Assembly: GCF_014197755.1 (NCBI RefSeq)
Contig: NZ_JACIGE010000005.1
Location: 62,001 to 126,000, forward strand
Direction: 5' to 3'
Length of the DNA stretch: 64,000 bases
From: Rhodocyclus tenuis
GTDB taxonomy: Bacteria > Pseudomonadota > Gammaproteobacteria > Burkholderiales > Rhodocyclaceae
The translations under genes were made by a program, and so were the position numbers. Positions 11,717 through 24,174 of this stretch are shown here, piece by piece. How positions within the stretch are numbered: the first letter of the stretch is position 1; every line of letters begins with the position of its first letter. Under the pieces are notes generated by a model. The model was not told the origin of the DNA and made no database searches. It saw nothing but the letters and a program-made list of their open reading frames with translations.

Positions 11717-12022
11717 ATGGACCGCAAACTAATTCTCCCCGCTGAAGTAAAGGTGTGCGCTACATGCAGTTTCTGGGACGGCGAACGCAAGATCGACGCA
11801 GAACTGCAAGTGGTGGTGGTTGACGAAAGCGTTGCCGGCGAATGCCTGGTGCGCGAGATCGATTGTCCGAGCATGCAGGATGTGCGCGGCATCAACGGCG
11901 AATGCGCCTGGGAGAGCTTGGGTCCCGACGTGCTTGATGCCAGCATTGACCCCGTCGCCGAAGCAGCAGCCGCTGATCTGGCGGCGGATACGACCAGCGC
12001 TGGCGCTGCTTCGCAGGCTTGA
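11717..12022 (+). CDS. Small cysteine-containing protein of unknown function
   Basis: I do not recognise this family. The 101-residue product begins MDRKLILPAEVKVC and has five cysteines (C14, C17, C43, C50, C63) arranged as CATC, GEC, DCP and GECAW, followed by an Asp/Ala-rich acidic tail. The CxxC and spaced cysteines suggest metal binding or a redox role, but nothing proves it. ATG at 11717 is preferred to an in-frame ATG at 11615 because the upstream stretch is basic and low in similarity to coding sequence, though no clear ribosome-binding site is seen. A strong intrinsic terminator follows at 12061. Confidence 0.6.
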   Translation: MDRKLILPAEVKVCATCSFWDGERKIDAELQVVVVDESVAGECLVREIDCPSMQDVRGINGECAWESLGPDVLDASIDPVAEAAAADLAADTTSAGAASQA

Positions 12023-12060
12023 TCGGCCAGCGAGCCCCTTCCTGATTTCCTGAAGTGCAT

Positions 12061-12083
12061 CGTCCCCGGCCGGGGACGTTTTT
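12061..12083 (+). terminator. Intrinsic terminator after the small Cys protein gene
   Basis: CGTCCCC pairs with GGGGACG around a GGCC centre (an uninterrupted palindrome of 18 bases), followed by TTTTT. It stands 38 bases after the stop of the plus-strand gene ending at 12022, and supports that gene being transcribed. Confidence 0.85.
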
Positions 12084-12129
12084 CTGTCTACCCGGGCGCG
12101 CCATCCGCCCGGTTCCGAGCACGTTTCGC

Positions 12130-13134
12130 TCAGCTGGCGTCGAGTGCCAGCCCGAGGCGCAGGAATTCATCCCAGACGTTGCCACTGCCGGCGCCCTTGA
12201 TCATGCGGTCGATGCGTGCCGCTTGCGCCAATGCCGCCTCGGCTTTGCTGCGATCGATCCGCTTCAGCGCGCGTTTGATCAGTCCCTGCCGCGGCCCCCA
12301 GACGCGCGCGTCGCGCAGCAAGCCGTCGAGCGGCTTGCCTTGCGCCAGTCCGCAATGGATCTGCGCCAGCGCGCGTACTTCCTCGGCCAGCGCCCATAGC
12401 AGCAGCGGCGGCGCTTCTCCCTCCTGACGCAGACCGTCGAGCGTGCGCGTGTAGCGTGCCGCGTCGCCGGCGAGCATCGCCTCGCGCAGAGCGTCGAGGT
12501 CGTAGCGGGCGACGTCGAGCACGGCGTCGCGGATGGCTTCGACGCTGAGCGGTCCGGGCGGGTGCAGCAGCGCGAGTTTCTGGATTTCCTGATGCGCGGC
12601 GAGCAGGTTGCCTTCGACGCGTTCGGCGATGAAGGCCAGACCCGCTGCGTCGGCGCTCTGCCCCTGCCGGCGCAGGCGCGTGGCAATCCATGCCGGCAGT
12701 TCGGCGAGCTTCGGTGCCACCAGCTTGACGATCGCACCGGCGTTACCGAGCGCGTTGAGCCAGGCGGCTTTTTCGTCCTTCCAGTCGAGCTCGGGCAGCG
12801 TTACCAGCAGCAAGGCGTCGGGCGAGGGATGCGCGGCGTAGTCCTGCAGCGCGGCGCCGCCTTCGCGCCCCGGCTTGCCGTTGGGAATGCGCAGGTCGAT
12901 CAGCGTGCGCCCGCCGAACAGCGAGCGCGAACCGGCCGCCTGCGACAGCTGGTTCCAGTTGAAACCGGTGAGCGCGGTGAGCACGTTGCGCTCGTCGAAA
13001 CCGCGGCGGCGTGCGGCGGCGCGGATGGCGTCGGCGGCTTCGATGACCAGCAGCGGATCGTCGCCATGGACGACGTAGAGTGGGCGCAGTTCGCCTTCGA
13101 GGTGTGTTGCCAGCCGCTCACCGGGAATCTGCAT
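12130..13134 (-). CDS. holA: DNA polymerase III subunit delta HolA
   Basis: HolA is the wrench subunit of the clamp loader that opens the beta sliding clamp. The 334-residue product starts MQIPGERLATHLEGELRPLY and shows the family pattern LYVVHGDDPLLVIEAADAIR, then the RTLIDLRIP segment and the ALKRIDRSKAEAALAQAARIDRMIKG helical collar region. ATG at 13134 is used; a GTG nine bases upstream (13143) is an alternative. It follows lptE by 13 bases in the leuS-lptE-holA operon, the standard order in betaproteobacteria. Confidence 0.95.
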   Translation of the reverse strand: MQIPGERLATHLEGELRPLYVVHGDDPLLVIEAADAIRAAARRRGFDERNVLTALTGFNWNQLSQAAGSRSLFGGRTLIDLRIPNGKPGREGGAALQDYAAHPSPDALLLVTLPELDWKDEKAAWLNALGNAGAIVKLVAPKLAELPAWIATRLRRQGQSADAAGLAFIAERVEGNLLAAHQEIQKLALLHPPGPLSVEAIRDAVLDVARYDLDALREAMLAGDAARYTRTLDGLRQEGEAPPLLLWALAEEVRALAQIHCGLAQGKPLDGLLRDARVWGPRQGLIKRALKRIDRSKAEAALAQAARIDRMIKGAGSGNVWDEFLRLGLALDAS

Positions 13135-13147
13135 TGTCGGCACGCGC

Positions 13148-13672
13148 CTAGTCGGTTTCCGTCGCCGCTACCGGCTTGACAGCGGCCAGACGGCGCAGCA
13201 GTTGCTGCACCATGTCGCTCTGCATGTCGCGCCAGAGCAGCACCTCTTCCTGTTGCTTGGAGAGGATGTTCGAGTCGTCGTAGGTCATGTCGCGCGTCAT
13301 TTCCACTTCGCCAGGCGGGATCAGGTTACGCCCCTTGGCATCGACGACACGGTAGCCGAAACGGTAGCGCAGGCGCAGTTCGCGCACGCGGCCGGTGCCG
13401 GAGAGCGACAGGATCAGTCTTTCACGCGCTTCGCCGGTTGGCTGGAAGATCGCTTCGGCGTCTTCCGGCCGCTCGGTAAGGCGCGTGCCGCCCGAGGCGT
13501 GGATGTTGCGCTTGAGGCCGGCGCCGACTTCCGAATAGTCGGGCAGCGCCAGATAGATGCTTTCGTAGGGCAGCGTGTAGGCGCCGCGCAGCTGGAAGCC
13601 GCAGCCGGCGACCAGCGTCGCGGCGGCGAGGGTGACGAAAGCGGCGGCTGCGGCAAGTGAGCGGACGCGCAT
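13148..13672 (-). CDS. lptE: LPS-assembly lipoprotein LptE
   Basis: LptE plugs the LptD outer-membrane barrel that inserts lipopolysaccharide. The 174-residue product has a lipoprotein signal with lipobox LVAGC, then the family start GFQLRGAYTLPYESIYLALP, ESVTRDM-like strands (PPGEVEMTRDMTYDD) and the LWRDMQSDMVQQLLRRL helix. ATG at 13672 gives a proper signal peptide; the longer open frame reads back into leuS. It lies 17 bases after leuS and 13 before holA. Confidence 0.94.
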   Translation of the reverse strand: MRVRSLAAAAAFVTLAAATLVAGCGFQLRGAYTLPYESIYLALPDYSEVGAGLKRNIHASGGTRLTERPEDAEAIFQPTGEARERLILSLSGTGRVRELRLRYRFGYRVVDAKGRNLIPPGEVEMTRDMTYDDSNILSKQQEEVLLWRDMQSDMVQQLLRRLAAVKPVAATETD

Positions 13673-13689
13673 CGGGAGCCTCTTTCGGG

Positions 13690-17552
<3,863 letters not shown>

Positions 17553-17688
17553 TTTGTTCCCGCCCCGGTGCTGCACGTCGTGGTGCACGCGCTGGCGGGA
17601 GGGGCTTGCGGGTCTGCCCTGCCAGGCGGTGGTGCCGAACGGTCGCGCAGTGTTGAGCACGCGGCGCTGGCGCCGGGTCAGGATGGCT

Positions 17689-18033
17689 TCAGGCGGCGTG
17701 CTTCTGCCCGGCAAAGAAGTTTGCCCACTGGCTGCGCCAGAGGCGATAGGTGCTCTGCGCGGCGAGCAGGCTCAGCTGCGACATGCGCCCCTGATGCCGC
17801 CACAGCCAGGCGACGTCGGGCGAGAGCAGGGTTTCGCGTTCGACGAGAACGCCCGATTCGTCTTCGACGAGGTGAATGAAGCGCTCGATCGCCAGCCCGA
17901 AGTACTCGGAGCTGTCGCAACAACCGGTGATTTCTTCAGCCTCGCCTGCGGCACGACGCCACAGCTTGAGCGCGAGCGCGTCGCTGATGCCGGCGCGGCG
18001 GGCGATCCAGGGAAGAATCTTGGGGGATTTCAT
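17689..18033 (-). CDS. Conserved short cytoplasmic protein of unknown function
   Basis: The 114-residue product starts MKSPKILPWIARRAGISDAL and continues with ALKLWRRAAGEAEEITGCCD, IERFIHLVEDESG and HQGRMSQLSLLAAQSTYRLW. It has no signal peptide or membrane segment and is helical, with a Cys pair (CC). It resembles short uncharacterised proteins of betaproteobacteria; I cannot assign a function. ATG at 18033 is well supported by GAGGAG ten bases upstream. The promoter region carries a perfect TATAAT and an inverted repeat (see 18034-18378), so regulated expression is plausible. Confidence 0.7.
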   Translation of the reverse strand: MKSPKILPWIARRAGISDALALKLWRRAAGEAEEITGCCDSSEYFGLAIERFIHLVEDESGVLVERETLLSPDVAWLWRHQGRMSQLSLLAAQSTYRLWRSQWANFFAGQKHAA

Positions 18034-18378
18034 GGGCTTGCTCCTCGGGTTTCCGGCGATTCCGGACCTTGCACGCCGGCTTCGTGGGCTGGCGTTTTGT
18101 TGCAGTGCACCACGATTATAGGGGGCTTCCATGACTTTCGTTAGGGAGTATTACCTAATTCCCCCTATTTTTTTGACGCTGTCCTCTCGGCGCGACGCTT
18201 GGCTACCGCTCCTGGCCGGGCAGCGATCGCTCCGGCGGGCCTGTGCGCCGCCTAGCTGTACGCTCCCCGTTTCGCGGGTGGATCGCGGATAATCCCCCGT
18301 TCGCTGCCGAAAGCCTTTGACGCGCTCGCGCTGCACGCCCGTCGGCAGCTCCCTGAAATTCATCGCAAAGCCCGTCTC
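18034..18378. other. Divergent 345-base intergenic region with candidate promoter and inverted repeat
   Basis: No gene is visible. On the minus strand a perfect -10 TATAAT lies at 18120-18115, about 80 bases before the gene starting at 18033. Just upstream of it are an inverted repeat TTAGG (18141-18145) / CCTAA (18154-18158) and, enclosing it, ATAGGGGG (18118-18125) / CCCCCTAT (18161-18168), next to a T-run at 18168-18174. The nested repeats could be an operator, or a stem-loop read on the plus strand. The rest, up to uvrD, shows nothing recognisable. Confidence 0.5.
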
Positions 18379-20673
18379 ATGTCCGAACTTCTCGCCGGTC
18401 TCAACCCCGACCAGCTGGCCGCTGTCACCCTGCCTTCGCAGCACGCGCTGATTCTCGCCGGTGCCGGCAGCGGCAAGACGCGTGTCCTCACCACCCGCAT
18501 TGCCTGGCTGATTTCGACCGGCCAGGTCGGCCCGCACGGCCTGCTTGCCGTCACCTTCACCAACAAGGCAGCGAAGGAAATGCTGACGCGCCTGTCGGCG
18601 ATGCTGCCGCTGAACACGCGCGGCATGTGGGTCGGCACCTTCCACGGCCTGTGCAACCGTCTGTTGCGTGCGCACTACCGCGAGGCCGGCTTGCCGGCGC
18701 TGTTCCAGATCCTCGATTCAGCCGACCAGCTGGCGGCGATCAAACGCCTGCTCAAGGCGCTGAACGTCGACGACGAGAAGTTTCCGCCGCGCGAACTGGC
18801 GAGCTTCATCAACGCGCACAAGGAGCAGGGGATTCGCGCCGCGCAGGCGGAAGCCTGGGACGAATACACGCGCCGGCGCGTCGAGCTTTACGCCGAGTAC
18901 GAAGCGCAGTGCCAGCGCGAGGGCGTCGTCGACTTCGCCGAGTTGCTGCTGCGTGCCTACGAGCTGCTGTCGCGCAACGAACCCTTGCGCCGGCATTACC
19001 AGACGCGCTTCACGCACATCCTCGTCGATGAGTTCCAGGATACCAACCGCCTGCAGTACGCCTGGCTGAAACTGCTTGCCGGCTATGGCGAGTACGGGCG
19101 CGCCGCCGGGCAGATCGCGGCGGCTGAAGCCGGCGCCGGCAGTGCGGCGGCCGGAGCGCCCGCGGCGATCTTCGCCGTCGGCGACGACGACCAGTCGATC
19201 TACGCCTTCCGCGGCGCCGATGTCGGCAACATGCGCGACTTCGAGCGCGAATTCGCGGTGAAGAGCGTCATCCGCCTTGAACAAAACTACCGCTCGCACG
19301 GCAACATCCTCGACGCCGCCAACGCGCTGATCAGCAACAACAACGGCCGGCTCGGCAAGAATCTGTGGACCGCCGCCGGCGCCGGCGAGCCGATCCGCGT
19401 TTTCGAGGCTTTTTCCGACATCGACGAAGCGCGTTTCATCGTCGATGAAGCGCGCGAACTGGTGCGCGACGGCGTCGAGCGCGACCAGATCGCGCTGCTC
19501 TACCGCTCCAACGCGCAGTCGCGCGTGCTCGAACACCAGCTCTTCTCGGCCGGCGTTCCCTACCGCGTGCATGGCGGTCTGCGCTTCTTCGAGCGACAGG
19601 AAATCAAGCACGCGCTCGCCTACCTGCGCCTGATCGCCAACGCTGACGACGACACGGCTTTCTCCCGCGTCGTCAATTTCCCGACGCGCGGCATCGGCGC
19701 GCGCAGCCTCGAAGCGCTGCAGGACGCGGCGCATCGCGCCAACTCCAGCCTCTACAACGCCGCCGCCGGCCTCGCTGGCAAGGCCGGCGCCTCGGTCGGC
19801 GCCTTCGTTCGCCTGATCGAGGCACTGCGCCGCGACACCGCCGCGCTCAAGCTCTCCGAAATGGTCGCGCACGTCATCGACGAAAGCGGCCTGCGCCGGC
19901 ACTACCTTGGCGAGAAGGAAGGCGCCGAGCGGCTGGAGAACCTCGACGAACTGATCAACGCCGCCGAGAGCTTCCTGCGTGAAGACAGCGACGCGCTGGC
20001 CGAGGCCGCCGGTGACGCCGGTGCGGTGCTTGCCGCGTTTCTCGCGCACGCCTCGCTCGAAGCCGGCGAACACCAGGCCGGCGAAGGCGAGACGGCGGTG
20101 CAGCTGATGACCGTGCACGCGGCCAAGGGGCTCGAGTTCGACGTCGTTTTCATCAGCGGCCTCGAACAGGGCCTGTTCCCGCACGAGAACGCCGCGCAGG
20201 AGCGCGAGGGGCTGGAAGAGGAGCGCCGGCTGATGTACGTGGCGATCACGCGCGCGCGCAAGCGGCTGTACCTGAGCTGGGCGCAGACGCGAATGCTGCA
20301 CGGGCAGACGCGCTACTGCGCGCCGTCGATCTTTCTCGACGAGATTCCGCCGGCCTTGCTGCGCCGTCTGGCACCGGCGCCGGCATTTGCCAGTGCGCCT
20401 GCGTTTACCAGCGGCTATTCGGGTGGCTACGCAGCCGGCCGCGCCGGCGGCAACGGTGGCGGTGGCGGCAAGGCGAGCGGCAGCCGCGCCGCTGCCGGAT
20501 CGACGACCGAGGTGCGCGGTCTGCGCATCGGCCAGAGCGTCGAGCACGCGCGCTTCGGCGTCGGCGTCATCGTCGCTGCCGAGGGCGGTGCCGATGCGCG
20601 CGTGCAAGTCAATTTCGGCGCCGCCGGCATGAAGTGGCTGGCGCTCGACTACGCCAAGCTGACGCCGCTCTGA
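18379..20673 (+). CDS. uvrD: ATP-dependent DNA helicase II UvrD
   Basis: UvrD is a superfamily 1 3'-5' helicase for nucleotide-excision and mismatch repair. The 764-residue product begins MSELLAGLNPDQLAAVTLP. It has Walker A AGAGSGKTRVL, motif Ic GTFHGLCNRLLR, motif II ILVDEFQDTN, motif III FAVGDDDQSIYAFRGAD, motif IV RLEQNYRSHGNIL, motif V VHAAKGLEFDVVFISGLEQGLFP and motif VI MYVAITRARK. The C-terminal tail (LRIGQSVEHARFGVGVI) resembles the RNA-polymerase-interacting Tudor-like domain. Two departures are a 20-25 residue Ala/Gly-rich insertion between motifs II and III (about residues 235-260) and a Gly/Ser/Ala-rich linker before the tail (about 675-715). Confidence 0.96.
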   Translation: MSELLAGLNPDQLAAVTLPSQHALILAGAGSGKTRVLTTRIAWLISTGQVGPHGLLAVTFTNKAAKEMLTRLSAMLPLNTRGMWVGTFHGLCNRLLRAHYREAGLPALFQILDSADQLAAIKRLLKALNVDDEKFPPRELASFINAHKEQGIRAAQAEAWDEYTRRRVELYAEYEAQCQREGVVDFAELLLRAYELLSRNEPLRRHYQTRFTHILVDEFQDTNRLQYAWLKLLAGYGEYGRAAGQIAAAEAGAGSAAAGAPAAIFAVGDDDQSIYAFRGADVGNMRDFEREFAVKSVIRLEQNYRSHGNILDAANALISNNNGRLGKNLWTAAGAGEPIRVFEAFSDIDEARFIVDEARELVRDGVERDQIALLYRSNAQSRVLEHQLFSAGVPYRVHGGLRFFERQEIKHALAYLRLIANADDDTAFSRVVNFPTRGIGARSLEALQDAAHRANSSLYNAAAGLAGKAGASVGAFVRLIEALRRDTAALKLSEMVAHVIDESGLRRHYLGEKEGAERLENLDELINAAESFLREDSDALAEAAGDAGAVLAAFLAHASLEAGEHQAGEGETAVQLMTVHAAKGLEFDVVFISGLEQGLFPHENAAQEREGLEEERRLMYVAITRARKRLYLSWAQTRMLHGQTRYCAPSIFLDEIPPALLRRLAPAPAFASAPAFTSGYSGGYAAGRAGGNGGGGGKASGSRAAAGSTTEVRGLRIGQSVEHARFGVGVIVAAEGGADARVQVNFGAAGMKWLALDYAKLTPL

Positions 20674-20882
20674 GGTGTTTTCGGGTTTTCCCCAGAATCT
20701 GTGGATAAGTCTGTGGGCGGGGCCGGGACAGCCGGGGCAAGTCGATAGCGGCAAAGGGCTTTTCCCGCTTGCCCGAAAAACAGGCAGCGGCTAGGCTGAC
20801 GACTCGCCGGACTTTGCCCGGCGCCATCCCGCTGCCATCGCGCGGCAACTGCCACGCGCCGTCTTTTGCCGAGGAGTCGACC

Positions 20883-21857
20883 ATGTCCTTCGCCATCCGC
20901 ATCCACAAAACCGGCGGTCCCGAGGTGCTGCACTGGGAAGCGGTCGTTGTTGGCGATCCGGCGCCGGGGCAGGCGCGCGTGCGCCACGCCGCGGTCGGCC
21001 TCAACTTCATCGACACCTATCACCGCAGCGGCCTCTATCCGCTGCCGCTGCCTGCCGGGCTGGGGCTCGAAGGCGCCGGTGTGGTCGAGGCGGTCGGCGA
21101 AGGTGTCACGCATGTCCGGGTCGGTGATCGCGTCGCCTACGCCGGCGGGCCGGTCGGCGCCTACAGCCAGGAACGCTGCCTGTCCGCCGATCGCCTGCTC
21201 AGACTGCCCGACAGCATCGGTTTCGATACGGCGGCGGCGATGATGCTGCAGGGGCTGACCAGCGCCTACCTGCTGCGCCGCACCTGTCGCTTGCAGCCCG
21301 GCGACGCGGTGCTCATCCACGCCGCCGCCGGCGGCGTCGGCCTGATCGCCTGCCAGTGGGCAGCGGCGCTTGGCGCCACCGTCATCGGCACGGTGTCGAA
21401 CGAGGAAAAGGCCGCGCTGGCGCACGCGCATGGCTGCGCACACGTCATCCGTTACGACCGCGAGGATGTCGCCGTCCGCGTGCGCGAGATCACTGGCGGC
21501 GAGGGCGTTGCCGTGGTGTACGACGGCGTCGGCCGCGACACTTTCATGGCCTCGCTCGACAGCCTGCGTCCGCTCGGCATGATGGTCAGCTTCGGCAACG
21601 CCTCCGGCCCGGTGCCGCCGGTCGATCTGCTGCTCTTGTCGCAGAAGGGTTCGCTGTTCCTGACGCGGCCGACGCTGGCGCACTACACGGCGCGGCGCGC
21701 CGATCTCGAAGCGCTCGGCAATGAACTGTTCGACGTCGTCGCCGACGGCCGGGTGAAGGTCGAGGTGCATCAGCGTTACGCGCTCGCCGACGCCGCCTGC
21801 GCGCACCGCGACCTCGAAGCGCGGCGTACCACCGGTTCGACGATCCTGGTGCCGTGA
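20883..21857 (+). CDS. NADPH:quinone oxidoreductase, zeta-crystallin type
   Basis: This medium-chain reductase of the QOR family reduces quinones with NADPH. The 324-residue product starts MSFAIRIHKTGGPEVLHWE and shows LNFIDTYHRSGLYPLPLPAG, GLEGAGVVEAVGEGV, the cofactor-binding HAAAGGVGLIACQWA and TRPTLAHYTARRADLEALGN. No zinc-binding Cys cluster is seen, as expected for QOR. ATG at 20883 has GAGGAG eight bases upstream. It lies 209 bases after uvrD and 65 before the TAXI gene. Confidence 0.92.
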   Translation: MSFAIRIHKTGGPEVLHWEAVVVGDPAPGQARVRHAAVGLNFIDTYHRSGLYPLPLPAGLGLEGAGVVEAVGEGVTHVRVGDRVAYAGGPVGAYSQERCLSADRLLRLPDSIGFDTAAAMMLQGLTSAYLLRRTCRLQPGDAVLIHAAAGGVGLIACQWAAALGATVIGTVSNEEKAALAHAHGCAHVIRYDREDVAVRVREITGGEGVAVVYDGVGRDTFMASLDSLRPLGMMVSFGNASGPVPPVDLLLLSQKGSLFLTRPTLAHYTARRADLEALGNELFDVVADGRVKVEVHQRYALADAACAHRDLEARRTTGSTILVP

Positions 21858-21922
21858 CTGGCCGGCGATCGGCGCTGAGTTCCGCATCACCTCAACCCTC
21901 TCCAGAGAACGAGCCGAGATTC

Positions 21923-23329
21923 ATGTCCATTCCCCTGCGCGAACGACTGGTGACGCTGCGCGCCCTGCTGGCGACGGCGTGGCCGATCATCGTCATCACC
22001 ACCGCTGGCTTCATCGTCGCCTACCAGTTCGTGCAGCCGGCACCGCCGAGCCATCTCTCCATCGCCACCGGCGGCGACAGCGGCGCTTACTATGCTTTCG
22101 CCAAACGCTACGCGACCATCCTCGCGCGCAACGGCATCACCGTCGACGTGCAGACTTCGGCCGGTTCGGTCGAGAACATCGAGCGCCTGCGTGACGGCCG
22201 CGCCGACGTTGCCTTCGTCCAGGGCGGCAGCCTGCCGCCGCCGGTCATCGCCGACGACGAAGAGGCCGATACCAGCCTGCAGTCGCTCGGCAGTGCCTAC
22301 CTCGAGCCGGTGTGGGTCTTTTATCGCGGTGCCAGCGTTGGCGAGGCGACGGTGCCACCGGCTTTTGCAAGAGAGCCGCTCGAACGCCTGTACCAGCTTG
22401 CCGGCCGGCGTATTGCCGTCGGCGCCGAGGGCAGCGGCATTCGCGGACTGGCGCTGCAGCTGCTCGAAGCCAACGAAGTGCCGATCGACCCGAAATACCT
22501 GCTGCCACTGGCCGGGCTCGATGCCGCCGCGGCCTTGCAGCAGGGCAGGATCGACGCCGCCTTCGTCATCGCCGCGCCCGAAGCGGCGGTGGTGCAGGTG
22601 CTGCTGCGCTCGCCGGGTGTGCGCGTGATGAACTTCACCCAGGCTGACGCCTACACGCGGCGTTTCCCCTTCCTCGCGCGCGTCGTGCTGCCGCAGGGCA
22701 CCGTCGATCTGGTACGCGAAAACCCGCCGCGCGATACCGTGCTGCTGGCGACGACGGCCAATATCGTTGCCGGCGAATCGCTGCATCCGGCGCTCGCCAG
22801 CCTGCTCCTGCAGGCGATGCGCGAGGTGCATGGCGGCAACGGCTTCTTCCAGCGCGCCGGCGATTTTCCGGCCTGGCGTGACCAGACCTTCCCGCTGCTG
22901 CCCGACGCGCGCCGCTTCTACGAATCGGGACCGCCTTTCCTGCAGCGCTTCTTGCCGTTCTGGCTGGCGGTGCTGGTCGAGCGGCTGGTCGTCCTGCTGC
23001 TGCCGCTGCTCGGCCTGTTGCTGCCGCTGATGCGCTTTGCGCCCTCGCTCTACGCCTGGCGCGTGCGCTCCAAGCTGTTCCGTTGTTACGGCGAACTGAA
23101 GTTCCTCGAAAACGAGCTCGATCAGCCATCCGAAGCCGCGCGCCGGCAGGAAATTTTCGCCCGCCTCGACACCATCGAGGATGAAGCGCGGCGGCGCAGC
23201 GTGCCGCTGGCTTTCGCCAACGAGCTGTACACCTTGCGCGAACACATCAACCTGGTCCGGCGCAAGCTGCGGCAACACGCCGAGGGCGCGCCGGAGGCAG
23301 CAAGCCCTGCCAGCGAGGTCGGCGCATGA
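21923..23329 (+). CDS. Membrane-anchored TAXI-family solute-binding protein
   Basis: The 468-residue product has an N-terminal membrane segment (about 17-38) and a TAXI/TRAP-type solute-binding domain (LSIATGGDSGAYYAFAKRYA, QTSAGSVENIERLRDGRADVAFVQGG, AVGAEGSGIRGLALQLLEANEV). A hydrophobic pair follows around 345-375 (FWLAVLVERLVVLLLPLLGLLLP), then a helical, charged C-terminal tail likely on the other side of the membrane. Classical TAXI proteins are free periplasmic proteins with a TRAP permease; no permease gene is nearby, so a sensing or scaffolding role is possible. The 3' end overlaps the ParA-like gene by four bases (ATGA), which suggests translational coupling. Confidence 0.82.
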   Translation: MSIPLRERLVTLRALLATAWPIIVITTAGFIVAYQFVQPAPPSHLSIATGGDSGAYYAFAKRYATILARNGITVDVQTSAGSVENIERLRDGRADVAFVQGGSLPPPVIADDEEADTSLQSLGSAYLEPVWVFYRGASVGEATVPPAFAREPLERLYQLAGRRIAVGAEGSGIRGLALQLLEANEVPIDPKYLLPLAGLDAAAALQQGRIDAAFVIAAPEAAVVQVLLRSPGVRVMNFTQADAYTRRFPFLARVVLPQGTVDLVRENPPRDTVLLATTANIVAGESLHPALASLLLQAMREVHGGNGFFQRAGDFPAWRDQTFPLLPDARRFYESGPPFLQRFLPFWLAVLVERLVVLLLPLLGLLLPLMRFAPSLYAWRVRSKLFRCYGELKFLENELDQPSEAARRQEIFARLDTIEDEARRRSVPLAFANELYTLREHINLVRRKLRQHAEGAPEAASPASEVGA

Positions 23330-23961
23330 AGTCCTTTCTCGTCGCCAACCCCAAGGGTGGTTCCGGCAAGTCGACGCTGGCGACCAATCTGGCCGGCCAT
23401 TTCGCGCGCCAGGGCGAGCGCGTCATGCTCGGCGACACCGACCGCCAGCAGTCCTCGCGCGACTGGCTGCGCCTGCGTTCGCCGCAACTGCCGCCGATCG
23501 GCAGCTGGGAAATCGACGGCAAGGGAACAGCGCGGCCGCCGGCCGGCAGCACCTGCGTGGTGCTCGATACCCAGGCCGGCGTGCACGGCAAGGCGCTCGA
23601 GCGCTGCCTGAAACGCGTGCAGCGCGTGCTGGTGCCGGTGCAGCCCTCGCTGTTCGACATGCTGGCGACGCGGCACTTCTTCGAAGCGCTGCTCGCCGAA
23701 AAGGCGGTGCGCAAGGAACGCACCTTCGTCGCTGTCGTCGGCATGCGCGTCGACGCGCGCACGCGCGCCGCGACTGAGCTGGAGCGCTTTCTCGCCTCCT
23801 ACGAACTGCCGGTACTCGCCTACCTGCGCGACACGCAGCTTTACCCGCAGGCGGTCGCCAACGGCATGACGCTGTTCGATCTGCCGCCGTCGCGTGCGGC
23901 ACGCGATCTGGCCGAGTGGCAGCCGATCCTCGCGTGGGTGGATGGGGCGGGCTCCTCCTGA
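23326..23961 (+). CDS. ParA/MinD-family ATPase
   Basis: The 211-residue product is a short ParA-type ATPase with the deviant Walker A motif NPKGGSGKSTLATNLAG (both signature lysines), the A' segment LGDTDRQQSSRDW and a Walker-B-like VVLDTQAGVHGKALERC. It lacks the N-terminal DNA-binding extension of plasmid ParA and has no ParB partner beside it. It overlaps the TAXI gene by four bases, so the two products probably work together. Orphan ParA proteins often position a cargo; the cargo here is unknown. Confidence 0.85.
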   Translation: MKSFLVANPKGGSGKSTLATNLAGHFARQGERVMLGDTDRQQSSRDWLRLRSPQLPPIGSWEIDGKGTARPPAGSTCVVLDTQAGVHGKALERCLKRVQRVLVPVQPSLFDMLATRHFFEALLAEKAVRKERTFVAVVGMRVDARTRAATELERFLASYELPVLAYLRDTQLYPQAVANGMTLFDLPPSRAARDLAEWQPILAWVDGAGSS

Positions 23962-24174
23962 ACTCTCCCGACGCTCAGCGCCGCCGGGAATTGCCTTTGC
24001 CGCGAACCTTGCTGCAGCCGTCGCGCAAAGTCTCGGGATATGGCGTCTTGTCCCGGCCAGAACCTGCGTTCGCCGCGTGACTTAGTTCCTCGCGTGGGAA
24101 GACTCCGTTCGGGAAAATGGTCTCGTAGCCAGCCTGATCGACGGGCTTTTCCCCTGCCACCGAACGAGCCGATG

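Noticed and set aside
20700-20708. DnaA box (TTATCCACA on the minus strand) between uvrD and the quinone reductase gene
   Set aside because: A single perfect box without a cluster, an A+T-rich region or origin-type genes is expected by chance in a genome and does not mark an origin.
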